Source: an uncultured Hyphomicrobiales bacterium | Lineage (GTDB): Bacteria; Pseudomonadota; Alphaproteobacteria; Rhizobiales; Devosiaceae | Length of the DNA stretch: 64,000 nucleotides | Assembly (NCBI GenBank): GCA_903828145.1 | Contig: CAIKKY010000021.1 | Location: 120,029-184,028, forward strand | Direction of reading: 5' to 3' | In this document: positions 63,859-64,000 of the stretch, piece by piece | How the letters are laid out: every line of letters starts with the position of its first letter | Position numbering within the stretch: position 1 is the stretch's first letter | The notes under the pieces: generated by a model | Told to the model about the DNA's origin: nothing | The model's input: only the letters and a program-made list of their open reading frames with translations | Databases searched by the model: none | Position numbers and translations under genes: made by a program

Positions 63859-64000
63859 TCAGTACCACCAGAACCGGTCATACTCACGCTTCTCCCTGCG
63901 GCTCCAGCTGTCATCTGTGAGGACCAAGATGACACTCCACAGTCCCTGCCGATACTGCCAGTTGTCGACGCCATTGACGAGGAAGGCGCGCTCATAGCCG
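63859..64000 (-). CDS. Partial ORF at the right edge (C-terminal end)
   Basis: The last 46 codons of a leftward frame that enters from outside the window and ends at a TGA (63859-63861). It encodes a Trp- and Tyr-rich C-terminus (GYERAFLVNGVDNWQYRQGLWS ending in DRFWWY) with balanced composition, unlike the broken frames to its left. I do not recognise the family. Confidence 0.4.
   Translation of the reverse strand, partial: GYERAFLVNGVDNWQYRQGLWSVILVLTDDSWSRREKREYDRFWWY

Overview
The window is high-GC, densely packed bacterial chromosome. Its families point to an alphaproteobacterium, most likely of the order Hyphomicrobiales: red-type (form IC-like) RuBisCO with CbbX, CbbR and prkB, a pqqABCDE cluster, many ABC importers, HisKA_2-type kinases, and frequent ATGA/TGATG stop-start overlaps. 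A genus cannot be named from sequence alone. No tRNA, rRNA, CRISPR array, insertion sequence or phage gene was seen.

Layout. 0-4 kb: an RTX-repeat exoprotein, a P-loop sugar/nucleoside-type kinase, a DUF3429 membrane protein and a FecR-domain secreted protein. 4.1-13.7 kb: a complete leftward Calvin-cycle operon, transcribed cbbF-cbbP-pgk'(truncated)-cbbA-cbbL-cbbS-cbbX-cbbE-cbbZ-cbbY, with divergent cbbR. 13.7-16.2 kb: purU, a SOUL heme-binding protein and a DUF2189 membrane protein. 16.3-21.7 kb: a LysR regulator, pqqABCDE, and a proline iminopeptidase that appears to start at a CTG overlapping the pqqE stop. 21.7-26.4 kb: a CaiB-type CoA-transferase with a solute-binding protein that has no signal peptide, small proteins and a response regulator.

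26.8-33.0 kb: an SDR, a PotABCD-type ABC importer and a histidinol-dehydrogenase paralogue with changed zinc-site residues, in one operon. 33.7-38.7 kb: an FGGY sugar kinase divergent from a ribose-type ABC importer. 38.7-45.2 kb: a hydantoin/Asp-Glu racemase with a branched-chain-type importer (livFGMHJ) and a divergent FCD-type GntR regulator, with two matching palindromes in the shared promoter. 45.1-53.6 kb: a KefB-type antiporter, a ferritin-like protein and a CDGSH protein in the same frame separated by one TAG, a THUMP-type RNA methyltransferase, a P-type ATPase and an SDR. 53.8-59.7 kb: an SsuABC-like importer operon that encloses a DUF1800/DUF1501 pair. 59.9-61.6 kb: a prokaryotic pentameric ligand-gated ion channel homologue and a secreted protein. 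62-64 kb: a HisKA_2 sensor kinase, then about 0.9 kb without a convincing gene but with a near-exact direct repeat, then a partial ORF at the edge.

Together the cbb operon (CO2 fixation, including RuBisCO activase and the clean-up phosphatases CbbY and CbbZ), PQQ synthesis (cofactor for periplasmic alcohol, methanol or sugar dehydrogenases) and purU (one-carbon folate balance) suggest a facultative autotroph or methylotroph that oxidises alcohols or C1 compounds and also scavenges organic solutes. That lifestyle is inference: no methanol or formate dehydrogenase gene lies in the window.
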